A stretch of DNA of 10,287 nt from Oscillospiraceae bacterium (GCA_031264545.1 JAISDV010000110.1:1-10287), one strand, 5' to 3'; positions 1 through 7,212 are shown, numbered from the stretch's first letter. The notes: a model not told the origin generated them from the sequence alone. Numbers and translations: made by a program.

Positions 1-62
1 TGCGCCCGGGTTTACCCTTTTATATCCCCGGGGGGTTACAGGAATGTCTTGTGTTCTCAAAT

Positions 63-102
63 GAGGGGCCGCGCGGTTTGGGGCAAGCGGGCGCGGCCGC
101 TC
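63..102. repeat. GC-rich inverted repeat downstream of radical SAM gene
   Basis: GGCCGCGC at 67-74 is matched by GCGCGGCC at 91-98, with a 16-base loop. Past one mismatch (66/99), GAG at 63-65 pairs with CTC at 100-102. It lies about 30 bases beyond the minus-strand gene's stop. It may contribute to transcript ending or 3' protection, but has no adjoining T-run, and GC-rich DNA forms such repeats by chance. Confidence 0.45.
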
Positions 103-104
103 GG

Positions 105-127
105 TTGCTCCGCCGGGAGCAAATTTT
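105..127 (+). terminator. Short hairpin with T-tract, possible terminator
   Basis: TTGCTCC (105-111) and GGAGCAA (116-122) form a perfect 7-bp stem with a GCCG loop. On the plus strand the stem is followed by ATTTT (123-127), the layout of a Rho-independent terminator for rightward transcription arriving from beyond the left edge. For the minus-strand radical SAM gene, whose stop codon is at 129-131, the hairpin sits right after the stop but lacks a U-tract. It could still end that transcript poorly or stabilise its 3' end. Confidence 0.45.
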
Positions 128-128
128 C

Positions 129-1001
129 TCACAAGCCGCGGTATCTGTCGGGCCTGAGCAGTGTTTCATCGGTCATTGCCCGGCGCACCTGGGAAAGGAG
201 CCGCGCCCTGTCGCCCGGCAGCGTTCCCCGGAGCACGAGCCTGTTTGAGGCGTGATTGCTGCGGATAACGCAGTCCTTTTTGCAGTCGGCGTTCGTGAGG
301 ATAAGCTCAAGCTCCCTGATAAGCGCCTGCGCGTCCAGCGGCTGGAACTTCCCGGTCCGGAGGTCTTCGGAGATTGAAGAACCGGGCGCAATCATCAGCG
401 TCATCAGGCCGACAAAGGACGCGCCCATTTCGCCGATCTGCTTCCCAGTCATAACGGCGTGCTCCTCCATCAGCGCCCGGCCGCCGAGGCCGGAGATGAA
501 AGTGACGGAAACGGCTATCCCGGCGTTTTCCGCCCGCCGCACCGCGGCGGTGATCTCCTCGGGCGTTTCGCCCTTATTGACCCGCCTGAGCACCTCCGCC
601 GAGCCGGATTCCGCGCCGATGTAGATGATCCCGAGCCCCGCGTCCCGGAGACTTCGCAGCTCGCCGCCGCTCTTGCGCCGGATGTTGTCCGCCCGGCCGT
701 AGATGCCGATGCGGGCGCATTCGGGGAACAGAGCCTTCGCCGCCTCCAGCAGAGGCAGCAGCCTTTCGGCCGACAGGCACAGCGCGTCGCCGTCGGCAAA
801 AAAGATGCGTTCCACGCGGGCGTTCTCCCGCCGCGCCCGGCGGAGATCGGCATAGATCTCATCAAAGGAACGCGCCCGGAATTTTTTGTCCCAATACATC
901 GGGCAGAAGGTGCAGGCGTTGTGCGAACAGCCGATCGTGGCCTGGATGATCAGGCTGCCGGCCTCGCTCGGCGGACGGTAAACGCTGCCCTCATAACGCA
1001 T
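129..1001 (-). CDS. Radical SAM protein with CX4CX2C cluster motif
   Basis: This 290-residue protein is a compact radical SAM enzyme. The cluster-binding cysteines are C25, C30 and C33 in GCSHNACTFC, spaced CX4CX2C rather than the usual CX3CX2C. A GAESGS segment at 129-134 fits the S-adenosylmethionine-contacting strand of the barrel. The C-terminal part has RSNHASN near residue 245, typical of a group of short clostridial radical SAM proteins of unknown reaction (from memory of the family). No B12 domain, SPASM domain or membrane segment is visible. The ATG start at 1001 is preceded by AGGAGGGAG about 8-11 bases upstream. It is the last of four closely spaced minus-strand genes, 61 bases after the PAP2 gene, but also has a promoter-like sequence of its own. 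Substrate is unknown; database names such as coproporphyrinogen oxidase-like should not be trusted here. Confidence 0.85.
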   Translation of the reverse strand: MRYEGSVYRPPSEAGSLIIQATIGCSHNACTFCPMYWDKKFRARSFDEIYADLRRARRENARVERIFFADGDALCLSAERLLPLLEAAKALFPECARIGIYGRADNIRRKSGGELRSLRDAGLGIIYIGAESGSAEVLRRVNKGETPEEITAAVRRAENAGIAVSVTFISGLGGRALMEEHAVMTGKQIGEMGASFVGLMTLMIAPGSSISEDLRTGKFQPLDAQALIRELELILTNADCKKDCVIRSNHASNRLVLRGTLPGDRARLLSQVRRAMTDETLLRPDRYRGL

Positions 1002-1027
1002 GAATGCGTCTCCCTCCTATGCTTCTC

Positions 1028-1056
1028 ATAATACGAACAGGCTATTATTATCACAA
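1028..1056 (-). promoter_or_regulatory. Promoter-like sequence before the small radical SAM gene
   Basis: Read on the minus strand, TTGTGA (1056-1051) and TATTAT (1033-1028) are separated by exactly 17 bases, matching 4/6 and 5/6 of the sigma-A consensus. The expected start point near 1021 leaves a leader of about 20 bases that just includes the ribosome binding site. It could give the last gene of the cluster expression independent of upstream genes. It lies in a locally AT-rich gap, so chance resemblance is possible. Confidence 0.45.
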
Positions 1057-1062
1057 GGCGGT

Positions 1063-1725
1063 TCAGCGCCGTTTTTTTCGGTCTATACGGCTTTCCAGGC
1101 CTGTGAGCAGCCTGCTCATCAGGCCCTTATTGACGAGAACGATCGCGATAACGCTGACGGCGACGCCAGCGAAAATGTCCAGCACCGAATGCTGTTTGAT
1201 AAAAACCGTCGCACAGACAATCGTCAGGCAGAGCGCCCAATTCAGGATTTGCAGCCAGCGCTTCGGCCTGAGTCTCCGGCTCCTGGTGATCGCATAGGCC
1301 GCGCATACCGCGCCGACGACGTGCATGCTGGGGAAAACGTTGGTGTTTGTATCGAAGGCCTGCGTCCAGTTGACGATCTGCGCGGCAAGATTGGTATCAT
1401 GGCCGGCCTGGCGGAGATCCTGCCCGTTCGGAAAAACCGAACAGGTGAACGTGCAGATGAAAAAGCCGAGGAAAAGCGAGAGCAGATATTGTTCAAAGGC
1501 CTCGTCGTCCCTGAACAGAAAATAAAAACCCGCCGCGACCATATACGGAAACCACAGGAAATAGGGAAATATGAACCACTCACAGAAGGGGATAAGCCCG
1601 TCAAGCGCGCAGGAGATGGGGTAATAATCCGTTGTGACCGATCTTTCGAGAATGAAATACCACAAGAGATGGATCGGAAGGTAAAGCATCATTATCCATT
1701 GTCTTCTGGTCGGAAGTTTGATCAT
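1063..1725 (-). CDS. PAP2 family membrane phosphatase-like protein
   Basis: This 220-residue integral membrane protein belongs to the PAP2 superfamily, resembling the inositol-phosphorylceramide-synthase/AUR1-like branch. Family members remove phosphate from, or transfer it between, lipid phosphates such as phosphatidate or polyprenyl pyrophosphate at the membrane surface. Visible motifs are a first-site-like FPNGQDLR at 98-105, FPSMHVV at 131-137 with catalytic-type H135, and QHSVLD at 178-183 with H179 and D183. About six hydrophobic segments are apparent (near 9-26, 43-70, 79-97, 134-147, 160-175 and 180-199). I chose the ATG at 1725 because AAAGGAG lies 9 bases before it; an in-frame ATG at 1779 has no such site. 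The basic tail ends in RKKRR. It is the third of four clustered minus-strand genes, 90 bases after the B12-type radical SAM gene. Substrate is not predictable from sequence. Confidence 0.88.
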   Translation of the reverse strand: MIKLPTRRQWIMMLYLPIHLLWYFILERSVTTDYYPISCALDGLIPFCEWFIFPYFLWFPYMVAAGFYFLFRDDEAFEQYLLSLFLGFFICTFTCSVFPNGQDLRQAGHDTNLAAQIVNWTQAFDTNTNVFPSMHVVGAVCAAYAITRSRRLRPKRWLQILNWALCLTIVCATVFIKQHSVLDIFAGVAVSVIAIVLVNKGLMSRLLTGLESRIDRKKRR

Positions 1726-1815
1726 TGAACGCTGCTCCTTTTGCCGGGTTACTGTCTGCCAGGCGGTGATATTGCCCATATTACCACAGCCGCTTGGCGA
1801 AATCCAGTGTTATCC

Positions 1816-3162
1816 TTACAGGGGCGCGGTAATTTTGTATGAGATTTTTGCTGCGAGCTTCCCCAATATTTCCATGGGCACAAAGTGTGCGGCTAACGCG
1901 GTAAAGCGGCCAAATTTTCGATAGAATAGGTTGAATAACAAAAAAGCTTTACGCTGCGCTTTATTTTCAGGGAAGCGAAGGATAATATTTTTAAAAGAAT
2001 AGAACCGTTTATACATCCAAAGGTAGCCTTTATATAGTTCGTCCGCCGTCATGCCCAAAGGCTTGAATACCACATGTGAGGTATTGTACTTTCCCAAATT
2101 GCGGTCAATAATTCTCCCGGCAGCAGCCATACGCCGATATAAATCTGTTCCGGGATATGGCGTGAGTATGTGAGCGGTTAATGTTTCTATACGCATTTTT
2201 ACAAGCCAATTGAGCGTGCGTCTGAAAGTATCTTTGTCATCGCCATCCAAACCGAAAACCATACTGGCGTTAATCATAATGCCCCTGCCGTGTATCGCTT
2301 CAACAAGGGCTTCATACTTCTTTACCGTGTTATCCTTGCTGACACTTTTCAAAGACGCGGTATTGATTGATTCAAAACCAATAAATAAACTTCGGCAGCC
2401 GGTTTTCGCCATAAGGTCAAGCAAATCCGGGTAATCAAGAATTTTTGTTGTTACAGCCGCGCTCCAAATAAGCTTCATGCCGTAAATCTCATCGAGCAAT
2501 TCATGGGTGTATTTCGGATTGCCTATGAAATTATCGTCTATGAAAAGAATATGCCGGGTGCCAAGCGCCTTAATATCGTTTATCACATTGGAAACAGGCC
2601 GCCGAATGTACAGTCTGTTTTTGCAGCTGTTATAGCAGAAACTGCAGCGGTTCGGGCAGCCTCTGCTTGTTAATACGACATTCGTATAGAGGTACTTCTT
2701 CTGTTCAATATTACCGTACATCGGAGAAACAATTTCATCGCCGCGAAAGTCTTTTGTATCACAATACGCCTGTTGTAAACAGCCGGCTTCTGCGTCCGCA
2801 ATGATTTTCCCCCATACCCTTTCGGCAGGGCCGATACAGATTGCATTAAAATGCGGCAGGCAAGCTTCCGGACAGCAAGTAACATGAACGCCTCCGGCAA
2901 CAACAGGGATGCCCCGCCGCATAAATTCGGCCGCTATTTGACAGGCGCGCGGCATTACGTCTAATGTTATCGTAATACCTGCCAGGTCCGCCCCGCAATC
3001 AAAATCAATCCGTTCCGCATTTTCGTTAACAAGGCTTGTTTCGTGTCCATCAGGCGTCAGGTTCAAAAGCGTAAGCAGCGCAAGAGACGGCGACATGCGC
3101 GTTTTGAGGTCAGTGTCCATTGGACGCTTATTCATTTTAGGCTGGATAAGCAGAATTTTCAT
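1816..3162 (-). CDS. B12-binding-type radical SAM protein
   Basis: This 448-residue protein has the layout of class B cobalamin-dependent radical SAM enzymes. Residues about 1-140 form a Rossmann-like B12-binding-type domain (opening MKILLIQPK, with VVAGGVHVT at 87-95), lacking a DxHxxG motif as is common in this class. The radical SAM barrel follows, with cluster cysteines C169, C173 and C176 in CPNRCSFC, FIDDNFIGNP at 207-216 and GFES at 262-265. The C-terminal 70 residues are rich in aromatic and hydrophobic residues with several lysines and arginines, suggesting membrane contact. The ATG at 3162 follows GGAG by 6 bases; a TTG four codons upstream is less likely. Only 22 bases separate it from the MATE-acyltransferase gene, implying cotranscription. 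Base composition is much more AT-rich than neighbours. Relatives methylate or couple carbon centres, including in lipids; the reaction here is unknown. Confidence 0.88.
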   Translation of the reverse strand: MKILLIQPKMNKRPMDTDLKTRMSPSLALLTLLNLTPDGHETSLVNENAERIDFDCGADLAGITITLDVMPRACQIAAEFMRRGIPVVAGGVHVTCCPEACLPHFNAICIGPAERVWGKIIADAEAGCLQQAYCDTKDFRGDEIVSPMYGNIEQKKYLYTNVVLTSRGCPNRCSFCYNSCKNRLYIRRPVSNVINDIKALGTRHILFIDDNFIGNPKYTHELLDEIYGMKLIWSAAVTTKILDYPDLLDLMAKTGCRSLFIGFESINTASLKSVSKDNTVKKYEALVEAIHGRGIMINASMVFGLDGDDKDTFRRTLNWLVKMRIETLTAHILTPYPGTDLYRRMAAAGRIIDRNLGKYNTSHVVFKPLGMTADELYKGYLWMYKRFYSFKNIILRFPENKAQRKAFLLFNLFYRKFGRFTALAAHFVPMEILGKLAAKISYKITAPL

Positions 3163-3184
3163 ATCTAGCTCCAACGCCGCGCGT

Positions 3185-5251
3185 TTATTGCCCGCAGCGG
3201 GCCAGAAAAGCTTCGATTCCGGCGCATATCGCCGCCGTCTGCGCCTCGTATTTCACCGCCGGGTCATATATGAGCGGCTTTCCGACCCGGATCTGCCGCT
3301 TTTTCCAGTCCACATAGGTTGGATAGAAGCTGACGGACGCCCGTTCACGCGCGTAATAAAGCCGGCCGACAGAGACAAAGCCGTCGAAAATTTTTTCGGC
3401 GTACTTATGGTAGCCTGTGGGCTGCTCCGGGAAGAGGAGGAGCTGCTTCCCGTCCGCCAGCATTTTGACGCTGTTTCTGAGCGTGGATATGACGCCCGTG
3501 TCGTGGTAAACGGGGATGCAGTCCGCCCCGCGGAGTATGGGCGGGATGATCAGGGTGTAAAACCAGACGAGCGTATGTCCCAGAATAGGCGAATACCACT
3601 TGCCGGTGTCCCACCAGTAGTCCTCGCGTATGTAGGCCGGGGCTTCCTTTACGGAGAGCACCTGGGCGTTTATCCACGACCGCAGGTCCCCGGCCAGCTC
3701 AAAGTGCACGTTCATCGCGATCGGGCCGTAGGCCCTGTCGTGGTTGCAGACAAAAATCGCGGGCCGGCCGGAAAACGGCTCCTCCCAGACCGTCTCCATC
3801 GGCCCGGTAAAAATCAGGATCGCCTTGCGCAGAAAGCGGAAAAGCCCGCTCTGGGCGTGCGGGTCCGCCTCGCCTGCGCACAGCCGGAGCGCCCGGCCGA
3901 AGCGGGGGGAAAAACGCGCCAGGGTAAGCGCGGCCAGGAGCAGCTCCGCCGCCGGCCCCGAGAGATAGACCGCCGCTGCGCCGGACACCTGCAGGGGCAG
4001 GGCGGGCAGCAGGCAGATCAGCGGAAGGAGCAGCAGGCCGCGGCCCGTGACCGCGCCGGTAAAAACACCGCGCGGCTTTTCGCTCACCGCCGCAAGTCCC
4101 GACAGGCAGGCATAACGCAGTCCCGTCAGGCAGGAAACGGAGAAAAACAGCCGTATAACAGGCGCGGCAGTCTCCGCGAGCTTTTGATCGGGACTGAACA
4201 GCCTGGCAAAAAGCTGCGGCCAGAGTGAAACGGCGGCCCAGAGCGCAACGGAATAAAGGAGCGCCGCCGCAAGCAGGCGACTGAAGGTTCTTTTCAGCTT
4301 TGCCGCCTCGCCTGCCGCAAAGTCGCGGCGCAGCGCAGGCAGCGCCGCCTGCGCAAGGCCCGCAAGCGGCAGGGAGAAAAGCTGCGTGAGCCCCGCGAGA
4401 ACGGCCATCGTTCCGACCGCGGGCTCGCCGCCGTAAGCGGACAGCCCGGCGTTGAAGCAGAGCAGGGAAGCGCCCTCCGCGGCCTGCAGCAAAAAGGGGA
4501 CAAGCCCCGCGCCGAGGCAGGGCAGCATCAGCCCGAATTTCAGGCGGAGGTTTTCAAAGCGCAGCCTGACCGTGCGTTTTTTACCTGTGAGGGACGCGAG
4601 GATATAAGCCGCCGCCAGCGCCTGAGAGAGCACGTTCGACAAAGCCGCGCCCCTGACGCCCAGCTTCAGGGCAAAGATAAACACCGGGTCGAGTATGAGA
4701 TTCGACGCCGTGCCGATGAGCGCGGCCTTCAGGAGGAAGCCCGCGCCGCCCTGTGCCGCGATAAACGGGCTGAGCCCGGAGGTGATCAGGATGAAAACCG
4801 TGCCGAGGCTGAAGACACGCAGATACTCGCCCGCGTAAGCCGCGCTTTCGCCGCTCACGCCGAAGGCTGAAACCAGCTCGCCGTAAGAGACCTGAAAAAG
4901 CGGCGTGAGAATCGCGGAGACTATCAGCAGGAGCGTCAGGCTGCTGCCCAAAAGCCGCTCCGCGCCGGCAGGGTCTCCCCCGTCCCGCAGGGCGGCGGCG
5001 CGCGGCGCGGCGCCCATGCCGACAAGCCAGGCAAAGGCCGGCAGCAGCATGATAAAGGGGATGCCGAGGCCGGCGCCTGTCAGCGCTGCCCGGCCCGTGC
5101 CTGCCATATGGCCGAGGTATATCCTGTCCGAGAGGACATAGAGCAGGTTTGCGAGCTGCGCCGCCGCGAGCGTCAGCGCAAGCCCCGTTCCCGGTTTCCG
5201 CGCCTTTTCCCGGAGCGGCGCGCCTGTTTTATGACTTTGAGCAATTGCCAT
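3185..5251 (-). CDS. MATE-type flippase fused to PlsC-like acyltransferase
   Basis: This 688-residue protein joins two functions. Residues about 15-445 are a MATE/MOP-superfamily transporter: hydrophobic segments in two halves, with an early LSDRIYLGHM at 40-49 and an ILDPVFIF segment at 186-193. MATE proteins alone usually have about 450 residues. Residues about 475-688 form a cytoplasmic PlsC/LPLAT-like acyltransferase: CNHDRAYGPIAM at 502-513 is the motif I position, GADCIPVYHD at 575-584 resembles motif II, LLLFPE at 604-609 motif III, and YPTYVDW with VGKPL (643-660) motif IV. The catalytic HX4D is altered: H504 is followed by D505, and glycine replaces the usual aspartate. I placed the start at the ATG at 5251, preceded by AGGGAG with 7-base spacing; a GTG at 5284 is weaker. 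Likely role, by inference: acylate and flip a lipid or lipid-linked molecule. It appears to be the first gene of the four-gene cluster. Confidence 0.88.
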   Translation of the reverse strand: MAIAQSHKTGAPLREKARKPGTGLALTLAAAQLANLLYVLSDRIYLGHMAGTGRAALTGAGLGIPFIMLLPAFAWLVGMGAAPRAAALRDGGDPAGAERLLGSSLTLLLIVSAILTPLFQVSYGELVSAFGVSGESAAYAGEYLRVFSLGTVFILITSGLSPFIAAQGGAGFLLKAALIGTASNLILDPVFIFALKLGVRGAALSNVLSQALAAAYILASLTGKKRTVRLRFENLRLKFGLMLPCLGAGLVPFLLQAAEGASLLCFNAGLSAYGGEPAVGTMAVLAGLTQLFSLPLAGLAQAALPALRRDFAAGEAAKLKRTFSRLLAAALLYSVALWAAVSLWPQLFARLFSPDQKLAETAAPVIRLFFSVSCLTGLRYACLSGLAAVSEKPRGVFTGAVTGRGLLLLPLICLLPALPLQVSGAAAVYLSGPAAELLLAALTLARFSPRFGRALRLCAGEADPHAQSGLFRFLRKAILIFTGPMETVWEEPFSGRPAIFVCNHDRAYGPIAMNVHFELAGDLRSWINAQVLSVKEAPAYIREDYWWDTGKWYSPILGHTLVWFYTLIIPPILRGADCIPVYHDTGVISTLRNSVKMLADGKQLLLFPEQPTGYHKYAEKIFDGFVSVGRLYYARERASVSFYPTYVDWKKRQIRVGKPLIYDPAVKYEAQTAAICAGIEAFLARCGQ

Positions 5252-5486
5252 CCGCGTTCTCCCTAAAAGCCCCCGCCTGTTCACCTGCGGCGGCTGTATT
5301 TTCAGCGGCTTTTCCCGCGCCCCGTAATCCGAAAAGACAGACGCGGGCAGCGCGCCGATCTCCGTTTTTGCCAGCTCCCGGCTCTGCGCGATCCGGCGCG
5401 TCTGCTTTTCCCCGCTGTGTATACAGGTTCTAATTCGGGCCGGACGGTTTTACTTTCCGGTTTTCGGGGAATAATTTGAGCAAGCC
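5252..5486. other. Intergenic gap between fhs and the flippase-acyltransferase gene
   Basis: These 235 bases separate two minus-strand genes. I found no protein gene with family features and no promoter with both hexamers well matched for the downstream cluster. A nested inverted repeat (5408-5471) lies just after fhs, and an 8-base palindrome TGTATACA sits at 5418-5425 inside it. The downstream cluster may use a promoter I cannot recognise or be read through from fhs. Confidence 0.5.
5408..5471. repeat. Nested inverted repeat downstream of fhs
   Basis: Outer arms TTCCCCG (5408-5414) and CGGGGAA (5465-5471) enclose inner arms CCGGA (5440-5444) and TCCGG (5456-5460). It starts 16 bases past the fhs stop codon, where a transcript-ending structure would be expected, but neither stem is followed by a T-run on the minus strand. 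It could be a weak terminator or a site between the two transcription units; chance is also possible. Confidence 0.35.
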
Positions 5487-7160
5487 CTAAAACAGCCCGG
5501 TAATGCGCCCGTCTGCGTCCACGTCGATATTCTCCGCGGCGGGAACCCTCGGCAGCCCCGGCATCGTCATAATATCCCCGGTGAGGGCGACGATGAAGCC
5601 CGCGCCCGCCGAAACCCGCAGGCCGCGCACCGTGACCTTAAAGCCCTCCGGCGCGCCGAGCTTTTTCGGGTCGTCCGAAAAGCTGTACTGGGTCTTCGCC
5701 ATGCAGATGGGCAGCCCGGCGAAGCCCAGCTCCGTGAGCCTTGCCGCCTGTCCCGCGGCCTTGTCCGTCAACTCAACGCCGTCCGCCCGATAAATCCTGC
5801 GGCAGATCATTTCCAGCTTTTCGGCAATGCCGGCCTCGCACGGATAGGAGAAGCTGAAGCGGTTCTCCGCCTCACACAGGCGCACGACGGCCTCTGCCAG
5901 CGCGACGCCGCCCTCTCCGCCCTTTGCCCAGACCTCGGACAGGACGGCGTTTACGCCCAGCGCGCGGCACTTGTCCGCGACCAGCGCAAGCTCCGCCTCC
6001 GTATCGTCCGGAAAACGGTTGACGGCAACGACGCAGGGCAGGCCGAAGACCTGCGTGATGTTTTCAACATGCCGCAGCAGGTTCGGAAGGCCGCTTTCGA
6101 GCGCCGCGAGGTTTTCTGTCCCCAGTCCGGTCCGGTTCGCGCCGCCGTGATGCTTGAGCGCGCGGACTGTCGCGACCAGCACGACGGCCGATGGACGAAG
6201 GCCGGACAGCCGGCACTTGATATCGAGAAACTTTTCCGCGCCGAGATCCGCGCCGAAGCCCGCCTCGGTCACGGCGTAATCGCCGAGCCGCAGCGCCAGC
6301 CTTGTCGCGGCCAGCGAATTGCAGCCGTGGGCGATGTTGGCGAAGGGCCCGCCGTGGACGATCGCCGGGGTGTGCTCGAGCGTCTGCACAAGGTTCGGCT
6401 TGACCGCGTCCCTGAGCAGCGCGGTCATCGCGCCGGCGGCCTTGAGCTGACCGGCCGTCACCGGCGCGCCGTCATGGCCGTAGCCGACGACGATGGATGA
6501 AAGCCGCCTTTTCAGGTCGGCGAGTCCATCCGAGAGGCAGAGCACCGCCATGACCTCGGACGCGACTGTGATATCGAAGCCGTCCTCGCGCGGACAGCCG
6601 TTTGCGCTCCCGCCAAGCCCGCCGACAATGAAGCGGAGCTGGCGGTCGTTCATATCCACCGCGCGCTTCCAGGTGATGCGCTTCGGGTCGATGCCGAGGG
6701 CGTTTCCCTGCTGGATATGGTTGTCCAGCATGGCCGCGAGAAGATTGTTCGCCGCGCCTACGGCGTGGAAATCTCCGGTAAAGTGGAGGTTTATATCCTC
6801 CATCGGAAGGATCTGGGCGTAGCCGCCGCCGGCCGCGCCGCCCTTGACGCCGAAAACCGGCCCGAGCGAGGGCTCGCGCAGGGCGACTACGGCATTTTTG
6901 CCGATCCTGCGCAGCCCGTCCGAGAGCCCGACCGTCGTGGTCGTTTTCCCCTCCCCGGCGGGCGTCGGCGTGATTGCTGTCACGAGCACGAGCTTTCCGT
7001 CCGCTTTCCCGCTCCGTTCGAGGAGCGAGAGGTCGAGCTTCGCTTTGAAGCGTCCGTACGTCTCGATGTGTTTTTCTTCAATTGCCAGCTTTTCCGCGAT
7101 CTCGGTTATCCTCAGCGGGACAGCCTCCTGCGCGATCTGAATGTCTGTCTTGAATGCCAC
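5487..7160 (-). CDS. fhs: Formate--tetrahydrofolate ligase
   Basis: This 557-residue cytoplasmic enzyme couples formate to tetrahydrofolate with ATP, giving 10-formyl-tetrahydrofolate. The product feeds purine and formyl-methionine synthesis and, in acetogens, the methyl branch of the Wood-Ljungdahl pathway. Diagnostic segments include the nucleotide-binding loop TPTPAGEGKTT at 64-74, signature 1 VKGGAAGGGY at 105-114 and signature 2 VATVRALKHHGG at 330-341. Length matches the bacterial monofunctional family (about 556 residues), so the gene looks intact. I chose the GTG at 7160 because AGAGGAG precedes it by 8 bases and the protein then begins like known family members; the frame stays open further upstream, but that extension has no homology-like features and overlaps the promoter and the divergent gene. 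A well-spaced promoter lies at 7213-7241. No partner one-carbon gene (folD, fchA, metF) is in the window. Confidence 0.97.
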   Translation of the reverse strand: MAFKTDIQIAQEAVPLRITEIAEKLAIEEKHIETYGRFKAKLDLSLLERSGKADGKLVLVTAITPTPAGEGKTTTTVGLSDGLRRIGKNAVVALREPSLGPVFGVKGGAAGGGYAQILPMEDINLHFTGDFHAVGAANNLLAAMLDNHIQQGNALGIDPKRITWKRAVDMNDRQLRFIVGGLGGSANGCPREDGFDITVASEVMAVLCLSDGLADLKRRLSSIVVGYGHDGAPVTAGQLKAAGAMTALLRDAVKPNLVQTLEHTPAIVHGGPFANIAHGCNSLAATRLALRLGDYAVTEAGFGADLGAEKFLDIKCRLSGLRPSAVVLVATVRALKHHGGANRTGLGTENLAALESGLPNLLRHVENITQVFGLPCVVAVNRFPDDTEAELALVADKCRALGVNAVLSEVWAKGGEGGVALAEAVVRLCEAENRFSFSYPCEAGIAEKLEMICRRIYRADGVELTDKAAGQAARLTELGFAGLPICMAKTQYSFSDDPKKLGAPEGFKVTVRGLRVSAGAGFIVALTGDIMTMPGLPRVPAAENIDVDADGRITGLF

Positions 7161-7212
7161 CGGGCCAGCTCCTCTCAGTTTTTTCCGCAGGCGCGCCGTG
7201 CGCGCTGTCCTG

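Larger units (their letters stand above)
1..128. other. Intergenic stretch at left edge with two inverted repeats
   Basis: This is the region beyond the stop codon of the small radical SAM gene. I see no convincing gene in it. It is GC-rich and holds two inverted repeats, listed separately. The short plus-strand reading frames that start here run into the antisense of the radical SAM gene and have no family signature. Confidence 0.6.

Noticed and set aside
459..1031. A 190-codon plus-strand open frame
   Set aside because: It is antisense to the small radical SAM gene, whose cluster cysteines and start site are well supported.
1072..1078. Run of seven A bases (minus strand) near the PAP2 stop as a programmed frameshift site
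   Set aside because: It encodes the basic tail two lysines from the stop, there is no downstream frame worth reaching, and no stimulatory structure is evident.
1000..1728. A 242-codon plus-strand open frame
   Set aside because: It is the antisense shadow of the PAP2 gene, which has clear motifs, membrane segments and a ribosome binding site.
3095..4228. A 377-codon plus-strand open frame
   Set aside because: It lies entirely antisense to the fusion gene and the start of the radical SAM gene, is rich in arginine, glycine and proline as expected of GC-rich shadows, and has no family motif.
5418..5425. TGTATACA palindrome as a regulator operator
   Set aside because: It is only 8 bases, no promoter is recognisable beside it, and such palindromes occur by chance.
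7161..7206. Riboswitch in the fhs leader
   Set aside because: The predicted leader is about 45 bases with only a small GC hairpin, too short for known folate-, SAM- or purine-sensing riboswitches.
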